Below are positions 43,182 to 55,030 of a stretch of 64,000 bases of DNA, in pieces; the first letter of the stretch is position 1; each line of letters starts with the position of its first letter. Under the pieces are notes generated by a model. That model searched no databases. It was not told the origin of the DNA and worked only from the letters and a program-made list of their open reading frames with translations. This stretch comes from Polyodon spathula (taxonomy: Eukaryota > Chordata > Actinopteri > Acipenseriformes > Polyodontidae), in the NCBI RefSeq assembly GCF_017654505.1, contig NC_054539.1:66048256-66112255 (forward strand), read 5' to 3'. The position numbers were made by a program, and so were the translations under genes.

Positions 43182-44850
43182 TGAGACCTGTATAAAGAAT
43201 GGGGGTGCATGATGGTTAAGAGCTATAGAATCCCTTCATTGGCTATAACCACTTTAATGGAAGCAATGTACACTTTGCTCATACTGAGCAAAGGTTTTGT
43301 GTTTTTGTATTTTTACTGTTGTTTTAAATAAGTATGAATTTAAACTTTTTATAATGTTATCATTTCAACCTGGTGTAATATAAACATAACTTTTTTTTTT
43401 AAATGGCTCTTGTATTTTTAAATGCACGATGCAACTCCGACGCCATCCTGTATTTAAAAACGTAATTAACTGAGTTGTACTAGACTAACTCTTGAGCATA
43501 TCAGCTTATATTCCATTATTTATTAATTTTTGTAATGGTTTTGTCCATTGTGAGTTGCTGGGTTTAATTTTTCAATAAAGTTTTAGTCGCAGTTTGAATT
43601 TTATTTGTAAACTTTTTTAAATGTTATTTTTTGGGACAGCGCCTGAATCCACAAGGGATGTTGCATTTGTATTGTTACCTTCTTTTAGTTTCACAGTTCT
43701 TTGAAAACAGATGATTGCCCTTCTAATATTGGGCTTTAAAAAACGTGCTTAAAGTTGCTTTTGGATTATAAATGCACACAAGTACTTTTAATTAACTTTT
43801 GTAACATTTTATTCCAATTTTCAAAAAACAGCACAAAGCATATACACTGTAAATATTAAGACACATATTTGTACCAGTGAATATTCTTATTTACGTATAT
43901 ATCCCACAAACCAGTAATACACTGAAAAGACAGGCTAGAGTATTTACTTCTTTTTTTTACAATTTTGTCAAAGTACAACACAAAAGAAAGTTACAGGCAT
44001 CACACCAATTCATAGAACAAATATGAACCACCTATTTCACATGCATTATGGTTTCTGTGATGTACAGGATTTTCTTCAGGTTTTTTTTTTTAGAAACAAT
44101 AAGGACCTTTGCCCTTTTTTGGTCAGGGAGATATAATGACAAACCACTGGGTTATGTTTTCCTTTTAACAAGTGTCATCTTTGTGTCCCACCTTCCACTT
44201 TACAAAAAAACTGGGACCATGAGGCATTATATGAAATGTGAGTGTGTTGGAATCACACATATTGCAGAAGGAGGGTGTTACAATCTGCATCAATTGCATG
44301 GAGAACACAACCTTAACTATTGAAGCAGACAACTATCAAAGTCATTACTGAATTAGATGTTGCTAGAACTACACACAAGGCAATTGCTAGAACAGTTACC
44401 GTAAGTTGCCTAGTGTTGCATCTTCCTTAGTCAAACAGTAGCTAAGGTGCTATATTGCTGAGCACTAATGCAGTGTATAAAATGGAGTTCTACCAAAATA
44501 TGCAGGACCAGAGTTTTTTCCTATGGTAACATTAAATCAATCTACATATATGTGTTTAAATATAAGGACTTACATAATGTTACCAAAGGGATTTGAAACT
44601 TTTGCTAATGCAGTTATGTTTAAGGGTATTTATGTCTGTAATTTTAAATTCTCCATAAAACAAATATGGCACTAAACGGAATCTTCCCCCTTGGTGTATT
44701 TTGAAAATTAGACAAATGTCACGAGTCTTGCTCACTTACGTGTGCCACATTGATCATACTGAGAAAATACATGTAAATGAGCAACACTTTCTTATGGCCG
44801 TTGGTCAGTGTTAATCGAAGGTTTCTGTTTCTGTTGGTTACGTTCAGACA
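43182..44850. other. intergenic spacer
   Basis: AT-rich sequence with no recognised gene or element. Confidence 0.5.
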
Positions 44851-44854
44851 TGTT

Positions 44855-44950
44855 GACAGATACAGTGTAGCACATACATAATACAACTGACGAATACAGT
44901 ACAGCACATAGATAATACAACTGACAAATACAGTACAGCACATACATAAT
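44855..44950. repeat. 34-bp tandem repeat, about 2.8 copies
   Basis: The unit ATACAACTGACGAATACAGT plus ACAGCACATAGATA starts at 44881 and 44915, with a partial copy before. Copies differ at a few bases. Confidence 0.8.
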
Positions 44951-45086
44951 AGTACAGTTTAGGAATGTCCTGCGAAGTTTACAAACTTGAAACCTTTTAC
45001 CTTCATTTACACAATACATGTAAAGTCACTGACATTATAAAGGTAAACTTTAACTTTATCAAATACTTATCTTTGTGGCCTTTTTA

Positions 45087-45147
<61 letters not shown>
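45087..45147. repeat. (TA)n(CA)n microsatellite
   Basis: A short TA run followed by about 24 CA units. Confidence 0.95.
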
Positions 45148-45150
<3 letters not shown>

Positions 45151-45478
45151 TAATTGTTTCAACAGATCTTGTGAATTATGTTGCTGGTATAGCACCAGTG
45201 GAGGCTCCCTAGAGCAGGCAAGGGAGACAGTGCCTCCTCAAAATGTCAGCAAAAAGAAAAAATGTATAATATATACTGTAAAGCCATAAATATTTGTCAA
45301 ATCACACCCATAAAACCTATTTTGCTCCAGAAATGTTGGTGACCTGTTGCAATATACCAAGTATGTACTGTTAGTGGAATTTGATATATGTGGCAAAAAT
45401 GTTTGCAGTTTTTTTTTTTTTTTTTTTTTAAACGTAAAAATGGCTTTACAGTAATAAAAGGCTTGCAAATATTTATGG

Positions 45479-45480
<2 letters not shown>

Positions 45481-45526
<46 letters not shown>
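45481..45526. repeat. (TA)n microsatellite
   Basis: Twenty-three TA units, followed by a block repeating GGATATTCGCTC-like and TTCGTTCGGATATTTG motifs that may be a transposon edge. Confidence 0.9.
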
Positions 45527-45529
<3 letters not shown>

Positions 45530-46376
45530 CTGGGATGAACACAGGATTTTCATGTTTGGATATTCGCTCATAATTTAAATATTCGTTCGGATATTTGTTC
45601 GTTTTCAAAAAGTAATAAAAGCCATTATATTGCTCAGAACACAGGCAGAGATATCATACCAGCAGGGACAGGGGGCGTGGCCATGGCCCCTGTGTGTGCG
45701 CCTTTATGTTTACACAAGACCATAAAATACGTAATACGTTAAAGTAAATAAATCTCTCAGGAGTAAAAAATACGTTGTGCGGGCATAACTTTACCCCAGT
45801 GAATTAACTACAAAACAAAGGATGCAAAAAAGCAGTTCAAGTCAAACGTTGTTTTGTTTATTCCGGAAATAAGTAATACATAAAATTGACACCGCATTCA
45901 GTCCTTGCATTGCCGTTTCTTCAAAGTAAACAGTGGCCGTAGACATAAAGTATTAACATGCGGCTTACTTGTGCCTTTTTGTAGCTGAACAAGCAAAGAA
46001 AACTGTAATTTAACTTTAAACACTTCAAATAAACATACACGGAAATGGCGTTGTAAAATTACAGGAAACTCGCCGTTTTGGTTCTCGTTTATTACATTCC
46101 ACATAACAGAAAGTCGCAACCAAAAATACATAATATACAAAATCTATATAGAAATCACTACACAGTATTTCCAGCAAGTTGGGCACTGTTTAAGCGAGGC
46201 AGTTCGGAATGACGTGCATGCCTTTTTCTGTCCCATGAGATTCTGATCTCTGAAGCAGCACAAAGCATTTTTGACGCAAATGGCCATCCATAGAGATCAG
46301 GTGCGTGCATAATCTGGTTTTACTTTTTATAGACTTTCAAAAGCTCTGTGTTGATCCAGCTCTGTGTTGATCCAGC

Positions 46377-46379
<3 letters not shown>

Positions 46380-46449
<70 letters not shown>

Positions 46450-46609
46450 TATATCTGTGTGTGTGTGTGTGGACTAAAAACATAGGATTATGTAATAGTT
46501 TTCAATCAAATATTAGTCCATTGAAATATAAACAGGGTCGTATATATATATATATATATTATATATATATATATATATATAATATATATATATCATATAT
46601 ATATATATT
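46380..46609. repeat. two (TA)n clusters with (GT)n
   Basis: TA repeats at 46380-46446, a GT run to 46472, then interrupted TA repeats at 46541-46609. Flanking frames in YI repeats are artefacts. Confidence 0.95.
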
Positions 46610-47195
46610 AATTTTAGGTGTAGCATTATAATATAATAATGTTCAATGAAGCAAAAACAAAAATACTGTCTAAAATGCAACAAAAAATAACACTTTAACC
46701 AAAACTCTAGATTCAACATTCCTATAGCAACAACAGTTCTGGCACCTCAATGGAGGCACCTCTTCGTTAAAAACTACTATCTGCTATTAACCACAGTACT
46801 AGCAGTAGCACACCACGTGATCTGAGCACAAGTTTTAATTGGAGGAGCCCAGAGATGTTTTTTCATCAGAGGAGGCAATCTACTATAACCACACAGGCAG
46901 TACCATAATAGCAATGGCCAATGAGGTAGTCTGATCCCTGGTTTTAATTGGAGGAGCAATTCAACCCCCCTGCTGAATCACTGCTTTACTGAGTATCCTC
47001 TATTATGAGCGGTGGAAGGAGAGTTTGACCAGAAAAAGAAATCCATTGTAACAGTAGGACATTATTAAAAGCATATGAGATAGTAGACAAAAAATAAACT
47101 CAATAGCGTGGAAAATCCTATGACTGATTAGTCCCCATTAAACAACATTAAACTAAAGTTAATCAAAGCCAGCAATGTTGACATGCGTGGATTAC

Positions 47196-47272
47196 GGGAG
47201 TTGTAGTTTTCCTCTGCATTTCTGCTGATTGGAAATACCTTTCCGCGTGTACCAGATAAACTACTATTCCCA
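47196..47272. promoter_or_regulatory. inverted pair of ZNF143-like motifs
   Basis: The minus-strand core ACTACAACTCCC (47207-47196) faces the plus-strand core ACTACTATTCCCA (47260-47272), which is followed by GAAGACACTGCGCGCCC. Such SBS-type motifs are frequent at vertebrate promoters. A pair in opposite directions could mark a bidirectional promoter or an old inverted-repeat element. No gene start was found on either side. Confidence 0.3.
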
Positions 47273-47540
47273 GAAGACACTGCGCGCCCATATCCTCGTT
47301 GCATTGTGACAACTAGAGCGTCAGTAAAGTAAGATATATTTTCAAAGTGTCATATTATGATATCACTTCCGTTTCTGGGAACAAATCTAATTGGAAAGAC
47401 CAACCTTCTACCCTGGTATTCATACTCTTTGTAACAAACTGTATAGAAAGTGTTCATTACACAATGCAGAGCTGCTAGAATATCAGCATCTGTTTACTGT
47501 TCTGATTCACGTTCGATTGATTTAACATTTGTATACAAAT

Positions 47541-47615
47541 TACAGTCAATTCTCAGTACAACAAACTTGGATTAAACTAATTTCCCGATAGTATGAATTT
47601 TCTACATGGTCCCGG
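47541..47615. mobile_element. pogo/Tigger-like end remnant
   Basis: CAGTCAATTCTCAGTACAAC is followed by AAACTTGGATTAAACTAATT, the layout of pogo/Tigger ends, where CAGT-AA-CTC is followed by repeated AAC-type words. No transposase is seen, so this is a tentative call. Confidence 0.3.
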
Positions 47616-47619
47616 CTAA

Positions 47620-49040
47620 ATGTAGCATTTGCTTATTTTAAATTACTCCTTATAATACCAATTCACTTTACACAAATGTTCTGTTTGTGCAAATTATTTT
47701 GGAGCCCGCCACCCCTGCCATCCCATACCCCCAGGGAAGAAAAATTTGAATAAACCGAATTGCCCTATTTGGAACAGCTGGGAAGGATATTGGGAAATGT
47801 ATTAACTTGTATCTTTCTCAACCATTCTGAAAAATTGGGATGCAATAATACAGGCCTATGAACAGCACACTGTGGATGCAAGTTGTCTGCATATTTCTGA
47901 TGTGCTCAATACTCTGATGTTGAAGAGGCCTTGCTTTTCTGCTGTAGTTTGGTTAACATGTTTTGCACAATACACTGACTACACTGGATACCACTTGATT
48001 ACACCAAGGCCCTTTTCTTCTTTTTATTTTTTTTGAACTCACAATTGCGCAAAGGGCATTTTATTTGAAAGGAACAGCAGGTTATTTTTAGCGTTACAGT
48101 ATTTCAACAGCCTGCCTCGGATCTGTAACCAGAGGTAGAAAAGATTAAGGAAGCAGCACAAAATGAGCAAAAAGCCAATACCACATCAGGGATATTACAA
48201 AACTGCCGGGCTGCTTCATGGTTCAAAGTTTTCTCATTATTCGGATTTGTAGGCATAAATGTAAGCCACTATGTGTGTCAGTTTAACAATGAAAAACAGA
48301 ACAAGTAAAAGAGAATATATTTAATGTATACCCTATATATAAATTGGATTCCATTGCATGGTGTGTCTTGATTTCTCTCATGAATCATACAAAACTAGTC
48401 AGTCACTTTGGAGTCATACTGTCTCTGTACATGTGCCACTGTGGATATCCAATTGGCCTGAGTCTAATCTAAGCTAACCCTGTAGTGATGAGTTAATGTT
48501 GTCTGCCTCGGACAGGTTCACAGGAAGATTACTGCTACAGCAGCATGGGTTCGGTTCTGTAGTCTTGCTAAGAATAAAGAAAAAAACTATATGTACCATT
48601 GTAATTGTAAGTAATTCCTAATATTTAACCAGTCTTCTGTACATACTGAACAATAATATCGCAATTTAAACGCAGCTATGACTATTGTCCTACATTTAGG
48701 TCACTTGGGAATACAATTTTTTTTACATAGTTCTTGTGAGCGGCGCTAGATGACAATCATATGTTCTATTCCTCAACTCCTTTCTACGATATTCATAAAC
48801 GCAATAAAATCATCAAAATCATCCGAGAAAGTGAGTAAAGTAGCAAATATTTTGAACCTATACCTTTATACATATGTACGTGTATTTATAAATGAACTAA
48901 GTATGAATAATATTAGTGTTGTTGGAAATTATGACTGATCCAGCAGAACTTCCTCAAAATATGTCCATTCATATAGAATGAAAAGCATATCTCTGTAGAG
49001 TTTTGCGAATGATGTTGGTGTATAGTAGGCAATGTCACCA
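47620..49040. other. intergenic spacer
   Basis: No gene or repeat family recognised. Confidence 0.5.
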
Positions 49041-49048
49041 GGCTAGTT

Positions 49049-49110
49049 AATAATAATAATAATAATAAATTGATTTTATATAGTGCCTTGAAGGGATCAC
49101 AAAGCACTTT
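49049..49110 (-). mobile_element. L2-type LINE/SINE 3' tail
   Basis: On the minus strand it reads AAAGTGCTTTGTGATCCCTT, then GGCACTATATAAAATCAATT, followed by (ATT)n. That is the conserved 3' tail of L2-clade LINEs and dependent SINEs ending in a microsatellite. Confidence 0.6.
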
Positions 49111-49969
49111 ACATACATAAATGAAAATAATAAAAAATAATATAAGCAGCAGTAAGACCCTTATGCCTGGCCTGATGTGGAAAATATGCAAAATAAGCAC
49201 AGGTGTTCAGGCATGATCTTTATTTAATTTAGTGATGCATAAAGTATGGGGAGAATACAAAGGAGGTTGTAGTACATTACAGGGGCCAAGTAGTGAGAAC
49301 TCAGCATACCTGTGACACAAAACACCCTTGCCTGGAACAAATCCTGCTACCTACCATGAGGAAGAGGGGCTCTGAAGCAATACCATCGCCTTAACAGAAG
49401 AATTTGTATTCAATATATTAGTGTTGTGAAAAATAACCTTTTTTTTGAAAATAACCAATTCAAACTGACACATCAAGCTCCCAGTACTTTCCACACTAAC
49501 CATCTTTTCTGAAAATAGGATTGTGCCTAGTGCTAACTGGACTACGCATTTCTCATCAGCCAAAACCCAAGGTGGTGTTTGGTCTTGCAATTTCAGTTAT
49601 TTGACATTACCTACCTGCTGTGAATCAATTACACCTCAAAGAAGAGGGTAAGCAAATAGTCATTGCCTGAAAAACAGATGTCTTAGATAAGCAGAAGTAG
49701 ATGTACAGGTGGTTTAGATAGATTTGTACATCTGAATAGCACGGTATTGTTTCATGACAGTTTGTCTTATAAGAAATTAGTTCTTAAAAATATTAGTTTT
49801 TAAACATAACCTCAGTAGGAACTACTTTTCTTTCATCTCTTCTTTTTTGCAACGCTTAAGTATATAAAATAGGATGACATTCTCAAAAGGTATAAAACTG
49901 TTGTAAACTGTAAAATGTTCTTTTGAGATTGAGATGCGTTCTGAACATATTCCTTCTCTACAGGAGAAT

Positions 49970-51100
49970 CTCACTGCATGATACCCTTCTGATGCTAGAA
50001 GAGAATGAAGTTCAACAGGATGTGACCATCACCTTGATGCCTTCACAAACCACCTACTAAGAAGAGGAAGGATAATCAAAAGAAAAACTGCAAATGGACA
50101 GAAGGTGACTTGAAAGACTTACTGACCGCAGCCAACTGTGTCTCAGGATCCAAGAGTAACACGCCAATAAAATATGTCTTTGCTTGTTGATGATGATATG
50201 GTTGATACGTTCGTAAATTGTACAAATCTGTCCAGCCCAGAAGAATGCTCTGATTGATGACACTAGGCATGAGACAAGGGCACTCATAGGATCACTGGAT
50301 ATGTAGTGCTTTGACGTAGGTGTGTATACTGGGAATCTAATGCTGATGCACATGGTTTTGTGACTTGTGCACTAAACAGGGACTGCTTTGAAGCATCATG
50401 GGAAATCTTCACATTTGCGACAGCTTGAACTTGGATCAATCAGATCGTTTTTCTGAAGTGTGCCTCATTGATGCATGCCCCCATGAGGAGAAACACAGTG
50501 TAGATGAGGTCATGGTGTCCTATTTTGGAAGGCATGATTGTAAGCAGTTTATAAGGGGCAACAACTACGATCAGGGAAAACCGCAGCTTTGGCTGTCCTG
50601 TCCCGTTGAAAAACACCAACTTCTCACAAGAACAAGAAAGCTATCAATGTCAGCCAGCCTCATATCAGATTACAACAAGCATGTGTGTGGCATTGATCGA
50701 AGAGATAAAACGTGGTACTTCCCACTGATCTCCTTGATCCTGCTGAGCAAAACACTTTTCAGTTACATACTGTAGACTGCAGAGGGCGAATCAGATCGCC
50801 TTTCATTCAGGCAACGTGTAGCAACTGCTTTACTTGAGTCAGCAGTGCAACCCAGACCAGAGGGCGACCATCAGCCTCAGAGCGCATTGACTCTGGGTGT
50901 GACCAGATAGATAATTTGGCGTGACCATAACAAAGACATTGACAAGATGTAAGAAATGTGATGTGGGGCTGCATGCACTTTCTGAAATACCACAACAAGT
51001 AAGAAACCTGACTGCTGTTACTTGTGAAGAATGTTGGCAATGCTGCATGCGAAAAAACATTTGTTAACTGAGCCACTTAAACATATAGGAAGAAAATGTC
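49970..51100 (+). mobile_element. piggyBac-like transposase relic
   Basis: Fragments in shifting frames follow the order of a PGBD-type transposase. An acidic leader near DVTITLMPSQTT comes first, then a basic KWTEGDLKDLL segment. An open frame at 50398-50775 contains HSVDEVMVSYFGRHDCKQFI (the VDE-M-PYFGRH core), SDYNKHVCGIDRRDK (normally GGVD-MDQ) and TWYFPLI. A Cys-rich tail RCKKCDVGLHA follows near 50945. Several stops and a deletion between the blocks show it is inactive. Ends were not identified. Confidence 0.8.
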
Positions 51101-51323
51101 ATGTACGTATGTCTTAAGTCCTATATATAGTCCACATTATATCTCATGTCTGATGCAAAATCAAAATAAATACAATTCTAGATAAGGTTTCTTATATTAT
51201 TTAGGATAATCTTCATAAAACACTATAAGAGAAATAAATCATATTTGGGCTATTGATGCACCACGTACTGTATCTGCTTTGCCTCCCTCCATTTGTTAAA
51301 ATATATATGCACACACACATATA

Positions 51324-52440
51324 CAGTGCCGAGAAAAAGTTTGTGAACCTCAATGATAATTATGGAAATTCCATAGTTTTACCATGATAGCCTTCTTGAA
51401 TCAAAACCAGTCTTTTCTTAAATATCCAATAGGGTTTATATTAACCAATTTCATGTCTCTTGAAACAAAATGATGTATGAATTAGACAGACAATGAGTAA
51501 TTAAGATTTAGGTTATGTGAAAAAGTAAGTGAACCCCTGGTTTTATCAGCTCAATTAAGGGGATAATTAGAATCAGGTATTTAAATAATTAGGTAGATCT
51601 TCAGGGGTGAGTTGGGACGCCCCACCCTATATAAAGATCAGAAACTTTGTGAGTTTGGTCTTCACTATACAGGTGTGTAGAAAAACATTATGCCACGATC
51701 AAAAGAAATCTCTGAAGACCTCAGAAAAACAGTTATTGATGCTCATCAGTCTAGAAAGGATTACAAAACCATTTCTAAGGATTTGGGGCTCCACCAATCC
51801 ACTGTCAGACAGATAGTCTACAAATGGAGAAAGTTCAAGACCACAGTCACTCTACCTAGGAGCGGTTGTCCTACCAAAATCTCTCCCAGAACAAACCGGA
51901 AAATCCCCACAAAGAACCACAGACCAGCATCCAAGGATCTGCAGGCCACTTTCGCCTTGGCTAATGTGAGTGTTCATCACTCAACTATCAGAAAAAGACA
52001 GAACAAGAAGGGTGTTCATGGAAGGATAGCCAGGAGGAAACCACTGCTCTCTAAAAAGAACTTTGCTGCCCATCTGAAGTTTGCCAAAGAGCACATAGAT
52101 GATCCACAAGACTTCTGGAACAATGTTCTCTGAACAGATGAGTCAAAGGTAGAAGTTTTTGGCCTCAATGAGAAACATTATGTTTGGCGAAAACCAAACA
52201 CTGCATTCTAACCAAATCCCAAACGTCAAGCATGGTGGTGGGAGTGTAATGGTTTGGGGCTGCTTTGCTGCCTCAGGACCTGGAAGGTTTGTCATCATTG
52301 ACACAACCTTGAATTCTGCATTGTATCAGAAGATTCTAAATGTCAGGCCATCCGTCCGTGAGCTGAAGCTGAACTGAAAGTGGGTCATGCAGTAAGATAA
52401 TGATCCTAAACATACAAGCAGATCTACAAAAGAATGGAGG
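51324..52440 (+). mobile_element. Tc1-like transposon, truncated at 3' end
   Basis: TA then CAGTGCCGAGAAAAAGTTTG marks the left end. The transposase starts at ATG 51690 (MPRSKEISEDLRKTVIDAHQ) and stays open for 147 codons, with both helix-turn-helix regions and VHGRIARRKPLLSKKN, to a TGA at 52131 just before TDESKVEVFGLNEKHYVW. KHGGGSVMVWGCFAASGPGR follows. Frames break further on, the DNDPKHT block has stops, and sequence ends at STKEW-like residues. No matching right terminus is found, so the third catalytic residue is lost. Confidence 0.9.
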
Positions 52441-52443
52441 CCA

Positions 52444-52605
52444 CTTAACTTGGTGTGTGATTTTGAAGACGATTGGTTACACCTGAGCTAGTTTAGGATT
52501 GTTCTTACCAGGGGGGTGGATTTATCCAATAAAGCTATTTCAGTTTCTTCTTTTCTTCAAATTTCTAGAATATTTTTTTCACTTGGAAGTTGTGGGGTAT
52601 ATATC
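52444..52605. mobile_element. terminal fragment of a second, different Tc1 family
   Basis: The stretch with GATTGGTTACACCTGAGCT, GGGGGGTGGATTTATCCAAT and TTTCACTTGGAAGTTGTGGG resembles the 3' non-coding end of another common fish Tc1 family. It abuts the truncated Tc1, so the locus looks chimeric. The assignment is from memory of such ends. Confidence 0.5.
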
Positions 52606-54884
52606 TTTAAAATTGAAGGTTTGTTTGTTATTTGGTCTGCTTGGGGTAGTGCAGGTATGTCTTTATCTTGCTGCACACTACCTGTCCTGGCTATAGCCTG
52701 CACAGTAAGAAGCAGCGCATTTAACCAGCTCTCAACTGTCTGCCTAGAACCTGCTTTTCCCTGCTTTTATTTTGGTCCCTATTGAAATGGCTCTGGTTCT
52801 TAATGTGGGAAAGAGTTAATTACTTATACCAGCTTTAACCCACAGATCTCTGGCAGTAACCTTCCCATCCCAAGATAAAGAAGTCATGCAAATACAGTGT
52901 GCCCTTGAATATCTGCAGGCTCTCTCACACGTGGGTTACTTAAATGAGGGAACAAAAAATCACATTGCGTTTTCCCACAGAACTGTATAGAAAGGTAGAG
53001 TTAGTAGGAAGGTAGCTGGAACTAGAACATGCAGACTTCCAACCAGACTAGGATTTAGTGTTAGCTAATGCACAGTGTAATCATATTTAAAAGACACATA
53101 TTTACAAATGTAAATATAATGCCATGTCATACTAGTCAAGATATTACCTAACTTGATAATCTTTTGCAATCATGTTACAGTTGCTATTACATAAATATAG
53201 TCAAACTGTTATGGGTTGGTTCTCTTCCCTATTTTTCTATGAAGTCTTTGGCAATTTTCACTTACAAAAAAAAAAATGGTATCCTGTCTGGCTTAAGCGC
53301 AAGAAGAAACAAGCCCACACACTGACATGCTCTTGACTTCTTTTCATTTCAAGGATCTTGTGTTAATGTCACTTTATACCGCATGCTGGTCAAGCAATGC
53401 ATCCTAGGAATGCCAAGGGTGCCCTTCAATATGCATCCCTTCAGTCACAAAGTCTAAACCAATCTATATCATTCAAGTGTTTTTCAGTACTTACCCTGTT
53501 TAAAATGTACGTTCATACAATGTTTCATAGCACAAGCTTAGCAGTACAAGGTCAGAGGGCAAACCCATTTTACATTCAGCATTCTGACGCTGTATTGAGT
53601 TATCTGAACTCAACACAGTGCCAGAATGCTGAATTTGAAACAGCCACCAGTAAAGGTGAGCATGTTAAAAAATAATCTGCAGTGGTGTAATGCGTCACAG
53701 CCTTCATCTCAGTGTTCATCCTATTTGTAACACACAACTAGGATCAGTGAAATCTAACGCCTGCTGATGAATTATGTATGAGCTGTTGAAAATGTTCTTA
53801 AAAGAACTGATATGCGCTATAAATTAAACAGTGTTTCTTACTTCACTGCAGCTAACAAATTGGTCTTAGTGCTTCAAGGAATGAGGATTTTTTTTTTAAA
53901 CTATACTTAAACAGAAACTAAATCTACAAATTAAATTAAAAGTTTAAGCACAAGCTATACAGTTGTATGCAGCATTCATTTATTTTAGGGCATTATACGT
54001 TCTATAATGCCTGCAGTGCAGACATTTTAAAAAGTTTCACATTGTAACAGTTATTGACCCCCACTTCCTGTTCCTGAAACGGACTTCCACCAGACAGGTG
54101 AGGTAGAATTATACAAATAGAGACTCCTGCTGTGATGCATGACAAATCCTTTTCAAAAGCTCCCCTCTATATAAATAACAAGCAATTCACCTGAGGAGCA
54201 GAACCTACAAATAATAACCTCAAACTGTGATCTACTGTACTTAAGTTTCTTTAATCAGCATTTGTTTAAAGGGAGCCACTATATCCTGAGGATTTTAAGC
54301 TGTTTCCACCCATTGTGGACCTCGTCGTTGCATTCAGCTGCAAACATGGCTTTAAAATAACATTTGGTTTTAAATGAAAGCATCTGTGACTTAGTGTTTT
54401 TTTTTCTTTTTTAAATACCATGCAAGGGCTTTTATACAACCGTGATAATACTTTTGCTGCAGCCTTGATTTTTGGTAACAGTTTAGTTTAGGGATCCATT
54501 ATAAGTGTTTATAAACAATAGCAAAAACAAAACAATGGCAAAAGTGTATAATAACTGTATTGCAAAAACGAAGCGACCCCATACAATTGGTGAGACAGTC
54601 ATATAAAGTAATAATACTCTTATTACTTCTATTCATATTCTATAATTGTTAATACCATATTTAATAACATGTTTTAGATTGTTTATAATCACTTATATTG
54701 GATCCCTAAACTAAAGTGTTATTTGATTTTCTACCTCTGGTTACATAATGTAATAATGCCTTGAAAATGTGTCTCAATAATTTGTACACTGGCAGACATT
54801 AAAACCCCTAGATCAGAAAGCCCCTTTCATCCTCCCAGGGGAGCGGGCCGGGGGGTTCCTGAGAATCCTGGGACTGCATCAGTC
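52606..54884. other. intergenic spacer before slc30a3
   Basis: No gene recognised. An A/T-rich sequence lies downstream of the slc30a3 stop, with no clear repeat family. Confidence 0.5.
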
Positions 54885-55030
54885 TCAGTCTGTTGGGTCT
54901 TGACACTGTGTGCAGTGTGACATGTCTTCACAGTAGTTCTCCACTTGAATGGTCATGCTGTAGAAGTCAAACTTATTCTGCAGGAGCTCTGTGGCTTCCT
55001 TAAGCACTGTTTGTGCGTCAGCATCCTCTT
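54885..55030 (-). CDS. slc30a3: slc30a3 exon 8 (last)
   Basis: The acceptor TGTTTTTCACAG ends at 55031; TGA is at 54887-54885. It encodes [20 protein letters not shown], then [11 protein letters not shown] and the C-terminal CTQC motif typical of ZnT2/3/8. Confidence 0.95.

Noticed and set aside
45196..46755. Possible element with GTGGAGGCTCCCT and AATGGAGGCACCTC ends
   Set aside because: The two end-like motifs are in direct, not inverted, orientation and no transposase lies between.
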